DNA of 57,370 nt from Streptomyces sp. CoH27 (lineage in GTDB: Bacteria > Actinomycetota > Actinomycetes > Streptomycetales > Streptomycetaceae). Below the pieces are notes generated by a model, which saw only the letters and a list, made by a program, of their open reading frames with translations, had not been told where the DNA came from and did no database searches. Made by a program: the position numbers and the translations under genes. Shown here one piece after another: positions 7,158 to 16,229 of the stretch (position 1 is the stretch's first letter; the number at the start of each line of letters is the position of its first letter). The DNA lies in contig NZ_JAIQYY010000026.1 of assembly GCF_020181035.1 (NCBI RefSeq), positions 1 through 57,370 of the forward strand, read 5' to 3'.

Positions 7158-8897
7158 TCAGCGTGCGGTCAGCTTCCACAGGTGGTCGGCGGTGCCGTTG
7201 TCGGACCACTGCAGGACCTGGGCGCCGGAGGAGGTGCTCATCTGGTCCACGCCCAGCAGGAGGCCGCTGTTGTAGTCGGCGATCTTGTCGTAGCCGTCGC
7301 GGGCCGGGATGACCTGCCAGAGGTGGTCGGCGGTGCCGTTGTCACCCCAGATCAGGGCCGGACCCCCGTCGCTCGTGCTCATGTTCTGGATGCCGAGCAG
7401 CAGACCGCTCTTCTGGTTGACGATCTTGTACAGGCCCGAACCCGCCGCCACCAGGCTCCAGTTCTGGTCCGTGCCGGTGGTGGACGTGGCCTGGACGACC
7501 GAGGTTCCCTGCGCGGTGCCGCCGTTCAGGGCGTCCAGGGCGAGACCGCTGTTCTTGTTGGTGATCTGGTAGCGCCCGGCCAGGGAGGTGGAGGTACCGG
7601 TGGGGGTGATCACCAGGTGGTAGCCGTCCGAGGCGTTCATGGTCACCGGTACGGTGATGGAGCCGCCGGACACGGTGTAGTCGGCGTCGGAGATGGTGAT
7701 CGGCCCCGGGGAGGCGGTCGTACGGCCGGTGCTGGGCGTGTACTCCAGCTTCACATGGACGGTACCGCCGAAGGCCGACAACGAGGACAGGCCGTTGACG
7801 GTGACCGCGCAGGAGCCGGTGCAGCCGCCCGCGACGACGCTGATCTGGTTGCGCGAGCCGTTGAGGGAGGCGATGCCGTCGATCCCGGTCTGCGCCGGGG
7901 GCGTGGTGACGAGCATGTTCCCCGACATGTCGCCGTACCACTTGTACAGCCAGTACGCGCCGTTGGGTGAGCCGCCGGTGTCGGTGAGGGTGTCGCCGAG
8001 GGTGCCGTAGTGGTTCCAGAAGGCGAGCTCGGCGTCGTGCACACCGGCCCGCTCGAACTTGGCGATGTAGCCGACGAGCGGGCCGGGCACGCCGACCTCG
8101 CCGGTGGTGCCGTACTCCTCGATGGCGATCGGGCGCGGGCTGATGCCGAGGCTCGACTCCAGCGAACGGTACGCGGCCACGTGCGCGGCGATGCCGGAGC
8201 TGCCCTGCAGCTCGTGCCAGCTGATGATGTCGGGGACGGTGCCGTTCGCCTTGGCGTCGGTGAGGAACTGCGACATCCAGGACTGGTTCCAGGACGAGTA
8301 ACTCGGGCCCTGGATCGGGGTGCCGGCGTCCTTCGACCGCACCTCCTTGTACGTGCGCGTCCAGCCGGCGTCGAAGGAGCCCGCGTGGGTGGTGTCCCAC
8401 GTCCAGTCGGGCTCGTTCCACAGCTCGTACGCGGCGATGTTGCCGGCGCCCGAGGACCGCACGGAGGCGACCTGCTTGTCGACGGCGGACAGCCAGTCGC
8501 TCCAGCTCACCCATTTGTACGGGAAGTTGGGGTACCAGTCCGGCATCCGTACGACGACCTTGGCGCCGGCGCGGGCCGCCTTCGGCGCGACGACCAGCGC
8601 GTCACCGGCCGGTTTGGGCTCGCCGTTGGGCAGTTGGGAGCCGCCCGGCGCCATCTGCACGAAGGTGTTCGGCTTGAGCGGGGTGACCAGGCTGTCGGCG
8701 GGTGTGGTGTCGTCGGCGAGGCCGTAGAGGCTGCCGGTGGCGACATGGGTGACCGGGCGGAGTGTCTGGCCGGCGTCGACCACCAGGGTGGTGGTGGAGG
8801 TGGGCGCCGCCTGGGCCGGGGCACCGGCGGCGAGCGCGGTGCCGACGGCCAGGGCGCAGACACCCAGGAGAGAAGTGAGGGGTCTTGTGCGGCTCAT
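7158..8897 (-). CDS. secreted clan GH-A glycoside hydrolase (GH39-like) with C-terminal RICIN domain
   Basis: The 579-residue protein has a classic signal peptide (basic start, hydrophobic core, AQA-A cleavage near residue 30). The catalytic region carries ELWNEPDW with acid/base Glu162 and IEEYG with the candidate nucleophile at Glu260 or Glu261, the beta-4 and beta-7 pattern of clan GH-A, closest by eye to GH39-type enzymes. A beta-sandwich linker leads to a beta-trefoil RICIN/CBM13-like domain at about 440-579 containing two nearly identical DNGTADHLW repeats, which should bind polysaccharide. The ATG at 8897 has GAGGAG upstream. It is the last gene of a sugar uptake operon with a GH127 enzyme, so it probably releases arabinose-containing oligosaccharides outside the cell. 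Family assignment is tentative. Confidence 0.8.
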   Translation of the reverse strand: MSRTRPLTSLLGVCALAVGTALAAGAPAQAAPTSTTTLVVDAGQTLRPVTHVATGSLYGLADDTTPADSLVTPLKPNTFVQMAPGGSQLPNGEPKPAGDALVVAPKAARAGAKVVVRMPDWYPNFPYKWVSWSDWLSAVDKQVASVRSSGAGNIAAYELWNEPDWTWDTTHAGSFDAGWTRTYKEVRSKDAGTPIQGPSYSSWNQSWMSQFLTDAKANGTVPDIISWHELQGSSGIAAHVAAYRSLESSLGISPRPIAIEEYGTTGEVGVPGPLVGYIAKFERAGVHDAELAFWNHYGTLGDTLTDTGGSPNGAYWLYKWYGDMSGNMLVTTPPAQTGIDGIASLNGSRNQISVVAGGCTGSCAVTVNGLSSLSAFGGTVHVKLEYTPSTGRTTASPGPITISDADYTVSGGSITVPVTMNASDGYHLVITPTGTSTSLAGRYQITNKNSGLALDALNGGTAQGTSVVQATSTTGTDQNWSLVAAGSGLYKIVNQKSGLLLGIQNMSTSDGGPALIWGDNGTADHLWQVIPARDGYDKIADYNSGLLLGVDQMSTSSGAQVLQWSDNGTADHLWKLTAR

Positions 8898-8937
8898 GGA
8901 GAGGGTTCTCCTCGACGGAGGGGATGGGGGAGGTGGC

Positions 8938-9747
8938 TCAGTCCTTGACCGCGCCGGCGGTGACACCCGCGGCCACATAGCGCTGTGCGAGGACCAGCAG
9001 GACTGCCGCGGGGATGGAGGCGACGACGGCGGTGGCCATGATCGCGTTCCACTCCTGGTTGTTGTTGCCGATGTACTTGTAGATGCCGAGGGTGATCGGC
9101 CTCAGATCGCCGCCGCCGTCCAGGGTGTTGGCGAAGACGAAGTCGGACCAGGCCCACAGGAAGCTGAAGAGCGAGACGGTGACGAGCGCGTTGCGGCTCA
9201 CCGGCAGGACGATCGACCAGAACGTGCGGAAGGTGCCCGCGCCGTCGATGCGCGAGGCGGCGATCAGCTCGGCCGGGATGCCTGACATGAACGCCGTGAA
9301 GATCATGACACCGAAGGGCACGGCGATGGTGGAGTCGGCGATGATCAGCCCCCACCAGGAGTTCAGCAGACCGAGGTCGAGGAAGATGCCGTAGAAGCCC
9401 ATCGCCATGACGATGCCGGGGACCATCTGGGCGATCAGCAGGGCCAGGCCGAGCGCTCCGCCGCCCCGCGGACGCAGCTTGGCCATGGAGTAGCCGGCTG
9501 GTGCGGCCAGTACCAGAGTCAGCGCCACCGTACCGAGGCCGATGAGCAGGCTGGTGCCGAGGTAGGGCAACTGGTCGTCCAGGACCGAGCGGTAGCCCTC
9601 GAAGGTCGGGTGCAGCGGGAACAGGTCGGGCGGACTCTTGCGCATGTCCTGCTGCGGGGTGAGGGACACGTTGAGCATCCAGTACACCGGGAACAGCATC
9701 AGCGCCGTCAGCACGAGGCCGATCAGGGTGTAGCGCCGTGACGTCAC
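8938..9747 (-). CDS. carbohydrate ABC transporter permease (MalG type)
   Basis: A 269-residue inner-membrane permease with six hydrophobic segments. The cytoplasmic coupling loop reads ELIAASRIDGAGTFRTFW and continues SIVLPV, matching the EAA signature of sugar permeases. The GTG start overlaps the stop of the other permease by 4 nt (GTGA), so the two are made together. It forms a heterodimeric channel with the MalF-type protein. No ATPase is encoded in the operon; in streptomycetes such importers commonly use the shared ATPase MsiK encoded elsewhere. Confidence 0.93.
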   Translation of the reverse strand: MTSRRYTLIGLVLTALMLFPVYWMLNVSLTPQQDMRKSPPDLFPLHPTFEGYRSVLDDQLPYLGTSLLIGLGTVALTLVLAAPAGYSMAKLRPRGGGALGLALLIAQMVPGIVMAMGFYGIFLDLGLLNSWWGLIIADSTIAVPFGVMIFTAFMSGIPAELIAASRIDGAGTFRTFWSIVLPVSRNALVTVSLFSFLWAWSDFVFANTLDGGGDLRPITLGIYKYIGNNNQEWNAIMATAVVASIPAAVLLVLAQRYVAAGVTAGAVKD

Positions 9748-10715
9748 GCCTCCTGCCTCCTCTGGACGCGGATGTACAGCAGGCCGAAGACGAGGGCGAT
9801 GAGGATGAGGAGGTTGCCGACCGCGGCGCCCGGTCCGAACTTGGGCAGCAGCGTGCCGAAGCCCAGCTGGTACGACCAGGTGGCCAGGGTGGAGGAGGAG
9901 TCGCCGGGACCGCCCTTGGTCATGATCCAGATCAGGTCGAACACCTTGAGCGTGTAGACGAGACCGAGCAGCAGGGTGATCGCCGACACCGGCCGCAGCA
10001 GCGGGAAGGTGATCCGGCGGAACACCTGCCAGGCGCTCGCCCCGTCCAGGGCGGCGGCCTCGTACAGCTCGGCGGGGATGTTCTGCAGCCCGCTGTACAG
10101 GATGACCAGGTTGAACGGGATGCCGATCCAGATGTTGGCGATGATCACCGAGGGCAGCGCCCAGTCCGGCGAGGTGAGCCAGCCCACCGGATCGACCCCG
10201 AAGAAGTGCAGGAAGTAGTTCACCACGCCGGACTCGCTGTTGAACATCCATGACCAGGTGGATGCCGACACGATCAGCGGCAGCAGCCACGGGATGAGGA
10301 ACAGGGCCCGCAGCACCGCCGAGAGCCGGAAGTGCCGGTTGAAGAAGACCGCGAGGGCGAGACCGATGACGTACTGGAAGGCGATGGACACGAAGGTGAA
10401 GACCATCGTGTGGCGCAGCGCCGGACCGAAGGCCGGGTCGTCGAGGACCTTCTGAAAGTTGTCCCAGCCCGAGAAGGGCGCGTCACCGGCTACGAAGGAG
10501 CGGACGGTGTAGTCGCGCAGGCTCAGATCGAGGTTGCGGTAGAGGGGATAGAGGTAGAAGGCGGCGAGGTAGGCGATCAGCGGGGCGACGAAGGCGAGCG
10601 CGGTGAGCCGGCTCCGGCGCCGCAGCCTGCGCTGCGCCGCCGGCCGGCCGGACCCGCTCACCTCCGCCACCGCCGGTGTCCGCCGGCGCGGCCGGTCGAC
10701 ACGGGCGAGGGTCAT
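9744..10715 (-). CDS. sugar ABC transporter permease (MalF type)
   Basis: The 323-residue protein has a basic cytoplasmic N-terminus of about 38 residues and then six membrane segments, beginning with LTALAFVAPLIAYLAAFYLY. The coupling loop ELYEAAALDGASAWQVFRRI, followed by TFPLL, is the EAA motif of carbohydrate importers. The ATG at 10715 is 9 bp after the binding-protein stop. It pairs with the downstream MalG-type permease. Substrate specificity is set by the binding protein and is inferred from the flanking glycosidases. Confidence 0.93.
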   Translation of the reverse strand: MTLARVDRPRRRTPAVAEVSGSGRPAAQRRLRRRSRLTALAFVAPLIAYLAAFYLYPLYRNLDLSLRDYTVRSFVAGDAPFSGWDNFQKVLDDPAFGPALRHTMVFTFVSIAFQYVIGLALAVFFNRHFRLSAVLRALFLIPWLLPLIVSASTWSWMFNSESGVVNYFLHFFGVDPVGWLTSPDWALPSVIIANIWIGIPFNLVILYSGLQNIPAELYEAAALDGASAWQVFRRITFPLLRPVSAITLLLGLVYTLKVFDLIWIMTKGGPGDSSSTLATWSYQLGFGTLLPKFGPGAAVGNLLILIALVFGLLYIRVQRRQEA

Positions 10716-10724
10716 GGTCCGGCC

Positions 10725-11969
10725 TCAGTTCTTCCCTGCGCTCGCCTGGGCGGTGTCCAGGGCCGCCTGCGGGCTCTTGCCCCCGGAGAGCGCCGACTGG
10801 ACCGCGGTCCACATCGGCTGGGAGATGGTCGGGTACTTGGTGCCCAGCCCGCCGCTGGTGCGGCCGCGCGCCGCGGCCACCGCGTCCACCCACGGCTTCA
10901 GCTTCGGGTTCTGCTTCACCTGCGTGGCCTGCACCGCGGCCGTCGGCGCCACGTACATCAGCGTGGTGTCCGTCGGCAGCAGACTGGCGTCACTGGTCAG
11001 ACACTCGACGATCTTCTTGCTGACGTCGTAGCGTGCGGTGTCCTTCTGTACGGGGACGGTGACGAACTCGCCGCCGGTCGGCACGGGCGCCGAACCGCCG
11101 TTCTGCGCCGGGACGTTGATGATCCCGTAGTCGAAGCCCGCCTTGTCCGCGTTGCCGAGCTGCCAGGTGCCGTTCTCCCCGAACGCGTAGGTGCCGGTGG
11201 CGAACTCCTGCCAGCTGGTCGTCTGCGTGTTCTGCAGGACGTCCTTGGGCGCGTACCCCGCGTCCACCCACTGCTTCCACAGCGACAGCGCGGCCACACC
11301 CTGCGAGGAGTTCAGCTTGGTGAGGTCGCCGCCCGCGCCCCAGAACCAGGGCAGGAACTGGAAGCTGCCCTCCTCGGTGTTGATCGCGGAGAAGGTGATG
11401 CCCTTCTTCCCGGCCGCCTTGACCTTCTTCAGCGCGGCGGTGAGGGAGGCCCAGTCCTTGATCGAGGCCGGGTCGACGCTCGCGGCGGACAGGACCTTCT
11501 TGTTGTAGTAGAGGGCGAGCGTGTTGGCGCCGATGGGCACGCCGTACGCGGAGCCGTCGATGGTGCCGGCGCCGATGATGTTCTTCTGGATCGACTTCGT
11601 GTCCAGGCCGAGATCGCTGGTCTTGGTGAGGATCCCCGCCTCCACCAGCGTCGAGACGACCGGGTTGTCGACCAGCATCACGTCCGGCGCGTTGCCCTGC
11701 TGGGCGGCCAGCAGGGCCTTGTTGCCGAGGTCGGTGGTGTCGTACGCGGTGCGCTTGACCTTCACCCCGGCCTTCGTCCCGCAGTCGGAGACGAGCTTGC
11801 CCCACGGCGAGGAGGCGTCGAACTGCGGATACGGGTCCCAGAAGGTGTACGTCCCCGAGGAGGCGTGGCCGGCGCCCGAGGAGCCGGAGCCGCCACCGCA
11901 GGCGGTCAGGGAGGCGAGCGCGCCGACGGCGGTGAGCGCGGCGAGGAGGGTGCGGCGGGTGGGTATCAC
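10725..11969 (-). CDS. extracellular sugar-binding lipoprotein of an ABC importer
   Basis: The 414-residue protein starts at a GTG with GAGG 8 nt upstream. Residues 1-24 form a lipoprotein signal with the lipobox LTAC-G, so it is anchored to the outer face of the membrane. The remainder is a family 1 extracellular solute-binding protein, recognisable from YTFWDPYPQFD, the PDVMLVDNP region and the YGVPIGANTLALYYNKK strand-helix. It delivers oligosaccharide to the two permeases encoded directly downstream. With GH127 upstream and a secreted glycosidase downstream, a beta-L-arabinofuranose-containing oligosaccharide is the best guess at its ligand. Confidence 0.9.
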   Translation of the reverse strand: MIPTRRTLLAALTAVGALASLTACGGGSGSSGAGHASSGTYTFWDPYPQFDASSPWGKLVSDCGTKAGVKVKRTAYDTTDLGNKALLAAQQGNAPDVMLVDNPVVSTLVEAGILTKTSDLGLDTKSIQKNIIGAGTIDGSAYGVPIGANTLALYYNKKVLSAASVDPASIKDWASLTAALKKVKAAGKKGITFSAINTEEGSFQFLPWFWGAGGDLTKLNSSQGVAALSLWKQWVDAGYAPKDVLQNTQTTSWQEFATGTYAFGENGTWQLGNADKAGFDYGIINVPAQNGGSAPVPTGGEFVTVPVQKDTARYDVSKKIVECLTSDASLLPTDTTLMYVAPTAAVQATQVKQNPKLKPWVDAVAAARGRTSGGLGTKYPTISQPMWTAVQSALSGGKSPQAALDTAQASAGKN

Positions 11970-12003
11970 GGGGCTGACCTCGATGTTCGTCAGGAGGGAG
12001 GAG

Positions 12004-13956
12004 TCAGGAGGTGGGCAGCCAGACGCGCATGCTGCCGTCTTCGCGGTTGGCCCAGGCGTAGTAGGGGATGGCGGTCAACTCGACGGGCTCGCTGTCGGGC
12101 GAACCCGGTGTGGGGTCTGCGGGGGACGTGCCCTGCGGGTGGTACAGGGTGTACGGCCACCAGCCCGTGTCCGGGATCCGCTGCCTGCGGCCCGCGGCCA
12201 CGACCGTGGTGACACCGCCGAGCAGGTCCGGGCGGTGCTTCACGCCGAGGGGTCCCGTGGTGTCCACGACGATGTCGTCCAGGCCGCCACCGGCGTGGTC
12301 GGCCTGCTCCAGGCAGTACACGAGCGGGCCGCGTTCGATGGCCACGCAGCCGCGTACGGCGTCCACCCGGGGGTCCGCCGCGGTGAGGCGGGGCTCCAGC
12401 CCGAGCTCCAGCACCACCCGGTCACCGGCGGCCCAGGTCCGCTCCAGCCGCAGCCAGCCATCGGTCACCGGGCCGTCGTACGACTCCTCGCCGCACCGCA
12501 CGCGTACGTCTCGGCACCACTGCGGGATGCGCAGGGACAGCGTCCAGGGGCCCTCGTCCGGGGTCTCCTCGACGGTGAGGGCGATCGTGCCGTTCCAGGG
12601 GTACTCGGTCGCGCAGCCGACGGTGATGCCGTCCCCGCGGTAGCGGCCGGTGACGTACTGGTGGATCTGGAGGCCGCCGTCGTCGGTGCTGGCCAGGTAG
12701 TGCTCCAGCGAGGCCAGCAGCCGCATCACGTTGGGCGGGCAGCAGGCGCAGCGGAACCAGCGGGTGCGGCGGGCGGACTGGTCGCCGCCGGGGTCGGTGT
12801 GGCCGTCGCGGACCTGGAGCGGGTTGACGTACAGCCAGCGCTCGCCGTCCAGCGACACTCCGGCCAGGAAGCCGTTGTACAGGGTGCGTTCGATCAGGTC
12901 GCTGTAGCGGGCCTCGCCGGTGAGCAGGGCCATGCGCCAGCTCCACTGGACGGAGGCGATGGCGGCGCAGGTCTCGCAGTAGGCGCGTTCGTTGGGCAGT
13001 TCGTACGGGTCGCCGAAGTCCTCCTTGTCGTGGTGGGCGCCGAGCCCGCCGGTGACATGGGTCTTGGTGGTGGTCATGGCCTGCCACAACCGCTCGGCGA
13101 CGGTGCGCAGTTCATCGTCTCCGGCCTCGGTGGCGAGGTCGGCGGCAGCGGCCAGCAGGTACAACTGGCGTACGGCGTGGCCCTCCACGTTCGTCGCCTC
13201 CTTGAGCGGTACGCGGTCCTGGCAGTAGGCGTCGCCGCCGAGCAGGCCGTGGCCGTGGCGGTCCACGAAGTAGGCGGCCAGGTCGAGATAGCGCCGTTCG
13301 CCGGTCTCCCGGTACAGCTCGGCGAGCGCGGTCTCGATCTCGGGGTGGCCGTCGATGCCGTCGAGGGGTTTGCCGCTGCCGGCCGGTCCGAAGACGGAGT
13401 CGATGTGGTCGGCGAATCGCACGGCCACGTCCAGGAGTTCGGTGCGGCCGGTGGCGCGGTGGTGCGCGACGGCGGCCTGGATGAGGTGCCCCGCGCAGTA
13501 CAGCTCGTGCCCCCAGCGCAGGTCCTGGTACCGCTCGCCGCCCTTGACCAGTTGGAACCAGGTGTTGAGGTATCCGTCGGGCTGCTGGGCGGCGGCGACG
13601 AGCCGGGTGATGCGGTCGACGTGCGCTGCCAGCTCCTCGTCGGCCCCCTGGGCGAGCTGCCAGGCCGCGGCCTCCAGCCACTTGTAGACGTCCGTGTCGA
13701 CGAAGGGGTACGCCCCCTGGAACTCGCCCTCGGCGGTGCCGGCCGCGAGCCGCAGGTTGTGCAGATTGCCCGCGGACTCCAGCAGGCCGGGGCCCTGCGG
13801 GATGGAGGTACGGGCGTTGACCTCGCGCCGGGCGTGCCAGAAGCCCGCGTCGATGCCGGCGGCGGCGGGACGCAGCGCGGCACGGGCGCCCGGACCGAGT
13901 CGGACCGGACCCACGGCAGCGGCGGGTGCGGGCGGGACGGAGCGTGTGCGGGGCAT
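12004..13956 (-). CDS. GH127 beta-L-arabinofuranosidase
   Basis: The 650-residue cytosolic protein lacks a signal peptide and has the GH127 (former DUF1680) fold. The unusual zinc-thiolate active site can be read off by spacing from Bifidobacterium HypBA1: Glu328 and Cys330 (YCETC), Cys405 and Cys406 (CACCPPN), with Cys405 as nucleophile, and Glu312 as acid/base 16 residues before Glu328. The enzyme removes terminal beta-L-arabinofuranose. The ATG at 13956 has GGAG upstream and was preferred to an upstream in-frame start that would place it in the regulatory region. It is the first gene of the operon and is divergent from a LacI regulator, so imported oligosaccharides are probably trimmed inside the cell. 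Confidence 0.9.
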   Translation of the reverse strand: MPRTRSVPPAPAAAVGPVRLGPGARAALRPAAAGIDAGFWHARREVNARTSIPQGPGLLESAGNLHNLRLAAGTAEGEFQGAYPFVDTDVYKWLEAAAWQLAQGADEELAAHVDRITRLVAAAQQPDGYLNTWFQLVKGGERYQDLRWGHELYCAGHLIQAAVAHHRATGRTELLDVAVRFADHIDSVFGPAGSGKPLDGIDGHPEIETALAELYRETGERRYLDLAAYFVDRHGHGLLGGDAYCQDRVPLKEATNVEGHAVRQLYLLAAAADLATEAGDDELRTVAERLWQAMTTTKTHVTGGLGAHHDKEDFGDPYELPNERAYCETCAAIASVQWSWRMALLTGEARYSDLIERTLYNGFLAGVSLDGERWLYVNPLQVRDGHTDPGGDQSARRTRWFRCACCPPNVMRLLASLEHYLASTDDGGLQIHQYVTGRYRGDGITVGCATEYPWNGTIALTVEETPDEGPWTLSLRIPQWCRDVRVRCGEESYDGPVTDGWLRLERTWAAGDRVVLELGLEPRLTAADPRVDAVRGCVAIERGPLVYCLEQADHAGGGLDDIVVDTTGPLGVKHRPDLLGGVTTVVAAGRRQRIPDTGWWPYTLYHPQGTSPADPTPGSPDSEPVELTAIPYYAWANREDGSMRVWLPTS

Positions 13957-13989
13957 GGCTCTCCGAGAGGAAGCGGGGTGTGAGCAACG

Positions 13990-14060
13990 GGAAAGCAAGT
14001 GGGCAATCGTTTTCCTGAGCGAGAAGTAGAGGGCAGCGGCACTCTTCGGTCAAGAGGTGC
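13990..14060. promoter_or_regulatory. divergent promoter region with LacI-operator-like repeats
   Basis: Between GH127 and the LacI gene lie GGGAAAGC facing GTTTTCC (near 13989-14015) and an imperfect palindrome GCACTCTT-CGGTC-AAGAGGTGC at 14039-14060. Both resemble LacI-family half-sites. Which one is used cannot be decided by eye. Confidence 0.4.
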
Positions 14061-14155
14061 GGCAAGAGATTTTCCGTGTCGTGCAGGGGTTGGCGTAGAC
14101 CTCCCCTGCCTGTCACGATGGGCGGCGTCGCCGTCGTCAAGGAAAAGGTTTGCTC

Positions 14156-15196
14156 GTGACCGCTCCCGCTGGTGTTCCAGGCTCTCCGTCCACCGGCCGG
14201 GCCCGGCTCGCCGACGTCGCCGCGCTCGCCGGCGTCAGCGTGGGCACGGCCTCCAAGGCGCTCAGCGGCGCCGGCCGGATGCGCCCGGAGACCCGCCAGC
14301 GCGTGCTGGACGCGGTGGAGGCCCTCGGCTTCCGCCCCAACCAGCACGCCCAGAGCCTGCACACCGGCCGCAGCTGGACCGTCGGTCTGATGACCACCGA
14401 CGGCATCGGCCGCTTCAGCACCCCGGTCCTCCTCGGTGCCGAGGACGCCCTCGGCGCCGGCAAGATCTCGGTCCTGCTGTGCGACACGCGCGGCGACGCC
14501 ATCCGCGAACAGCACCACCTGCGCAACCTCATGGACCGCCGGGTCGACGGCATCATCGTCACCGGCCGCCGCACCGACCCGCGCCCGCCGCTGACCGGCA
14601 TCTCCGGCCTGGAGTCGATACCGGTGGTCTACGCGCTCTCGCCCTCCACCGACCCCGGTGACATGTCCGTCGTCACGGACGACAAGGGCGGCGCCGAGCT
14701 GGCCGTGGAGCACCTGCTGTCCACCGGACGCACCCGCATCGCCCACGTCACCGGTCCCGAGCACCACGCGGCCGCCCGCGACCGGGCCCGCCACGCCGTG
14801 GCGCACCTGGGGGAGGCCGGCCTGGAGCTGTCCACCGGACGTGTCCACTTCGGCGAGTGGAGCGAGGCATGGGGCCGCCGCGCCGCCGACGCGGTGCTGC
14901 GCACGACCCCTGGCACGGACGCCTTCTTCTGCGGCAACGACCAGATCGCCCGTGGTGTGACCGACGCGCTGCGGGAGCGGGGCGTCGGCGTCCCCGAGGA
15001 CATCGCGGTCGTCGGCTACGACAACTGGGACACCATGGCTCTGGCCAGCCGTCCCCCGCTCACCACGATCGACATGAACATCGCGGAGATCGGGCGGATC
15101 GCGGCCCTGCGTCTGCTCGAAGCGATCGACGCGGGGGAGGCGTCGCCGGGGGTGCGGACAGTGCCGTGCCGGCTCGTGGTCCGCGAGTCCACCTGA
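14156..15196 (+). CDS. LacI-family transcriptional repressor
   Basis: The 346-residue protein has the LacI N-terminal helix-turn-helix and hinge (LADVAALAGVSVGTASKALS, residues 17-36, then the hinge region near VLDAVEALGFRPN) followed by a periplasmic-binding-like sensor domain with DAFFCGNDQIARGV and VVGYDNWDTMALASRPPLTT. The GTG at 14156 was chosen because GGAAAAGG lies 7 nt upstream; a TTG two codons earlier is the alternative. It is divergent from the GH127/ABC/glycosidase operon and is almost certainly its local repressor, with an arabinose-type sugar as inducer by inference. Confidence 0.92.
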   Translation: MTAPAGVPGSPSTGRARLADVAALAGVSVGTASKALSGAGRMRPETRQRVLDAVEALGFRPNQHAQSLHTGRSWTVGLMTTDGIGRFSTPVLLGAEDALGAGKISVLLCDTRGDAIREQHHLRNLMDRRVDGIIVTGRRTDPRPPLTGISGLESIPVVYALSPSTDPGDMSVVTDDKGGAELAVEHLLSTGRTRIAHVTGPEHHAAARDRARHAVAHLGEAGLELSTGRVHFGEWSEAWGRRAADAVLRTTPGTDAFFCGNDQIARGVTDALRERGVGVPEDIAVVGYDNWDTMALASRPPLTTIDMNIAEIGRIAALRLLEAIDAGEASPGVRTVPCRLVVREST

Positions 15197-15214
15197 TGAG
15201 GTCTCCGTACGCCG

Positions 15215-15634
15215 TCAGGAGGGAAGCGGCTGGTCCCGGGTCTCGGGAGCCAGCCGGACCAGGCCCATCCCGATGACGAAGACGACGGCGGTGAGGGTGA
15301 GCGGGACGGTGAGCGAGCCGGTGGCGTGGATGCCGTAGCCGATGAGGAAGGTGCCGGCCGCGGCCACCCAGCGGGAGAAGGTCGTGGTGAGCGCGAAGGC
15401 GGTGGTGCGCATCCGGGTCGGGTACTGCTCGGGCAGCCAGATCGTGAAGACCGCGAAGCTCGCCCCGCCGAGGCCCAGTACCGGAAGGAAGACGAAGGTC
15501 AGCGCGATCGAGTGCAGGGGATGGGCGACACCGTAGGCGCCGACCGTGCCCGCGATCATCAGCGCGAAGAGGACGGCCAGGGCGCCGCGCCGACTTGCGA
15601 ACAGGCGGCCTTCGCCTGGTTCGGCTACGCCCAT
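15215..15634 (-). pseudogene. MFS sugar transporter, C-terminal third only
   Basis: The reading frame encodes about 139 residues that match the last four membrane segments of an MFS sugar transporter, including FTIWLPEQYPTRMRTTAFAL between helices and a final LAPETRDQPLP tail. Intact family members have 430-470 residues, so the first eight helices are missing. The homologous part begins at ASRRGALAVLF, and just beyond it the sequence switches to an unrelated lectin-domain fragment on the other strand. A remnant left by a deletion or rearrangement is the simplest reading. Confidence 0.75.
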
Positions 15635-15639
15635 GACGG

Positions 15640-16166
15640 CCCCGACGGCGGTGCACCGTGCACCGACCAGGACCCCGCCTACCGCAACCCTGGGCCGATC
15701 ACCGCACCGTGCACGCCGGTCCCAACCCCTACGGCCTCACCAGCGAACTGGCCGTGGCCTGCACGCTCACCGCCGACCGGCTCACCGAGGCCGTACCGCT
15801 CGGCAAGCTGCCCGCCACGGCGGACCGCCACGCGGGCGGCTGGGCCGTCGCCCTGCACCCCGACCGAAGCCTGGAGTGGATCGTGGGCGGTGCGCCGAGG
15901 GGACCCACACCAGCGTCACCGTCCCGGGCGCCTACACCCCCGGAGTCCCGGTGACCGTCGTCTGCACCCTGTCCGTGGACACCACCGGCATCCGCAGGGC
16001 GGACGTGTACCTGAACGGCGTCCGGGCCGGCCACGACCCGCACGTCCCGGCGAGCACGCCCGTCACCGACACGACCACTGACCTCCTGCTGGGCGCCCCG
16101 TCCGTGACCCTCACCGACGTCCGCATCTGCAAGCGAGCCCCGACCACCGCCGAGGCCCTGCTGTGA
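15640..16166 (+). pseudogene. LamG/concanavalin A-like lectin domain remnant, frameshifted
   Basis: Two consecutive frames together spell one LamG-like domain: NPYGLTSELAVACTLTADRL to LEWIVGGAPRG in one frame, then EGTHTSVTVPGAYTPG to DVRICKRAPTTAEALL in another, with the shift near 15890. Such domains sit at the end of secreted glycosidases or sialidases. No catalytic domain or start remains upstream; the sequence abuts the MFS remnant instead. This is the 3' end of a lost secreted enzyme. Confidence 0.65.
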
Positions 16167-16229
16167 GCGTGCCGAACCGCTCCTGCCGCGGCTGGAATAC
16201 ACCCGTACGGCGGCCGGTTGGACCACGGC

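Noticed and set aside
11521..13983. Very long plus-strand open frame (820 codons) opposite GH127
   Set aside because: It is an antisense shadow produced by high G+C third positions; the minus-strand protein has every GH127 active-site residue.
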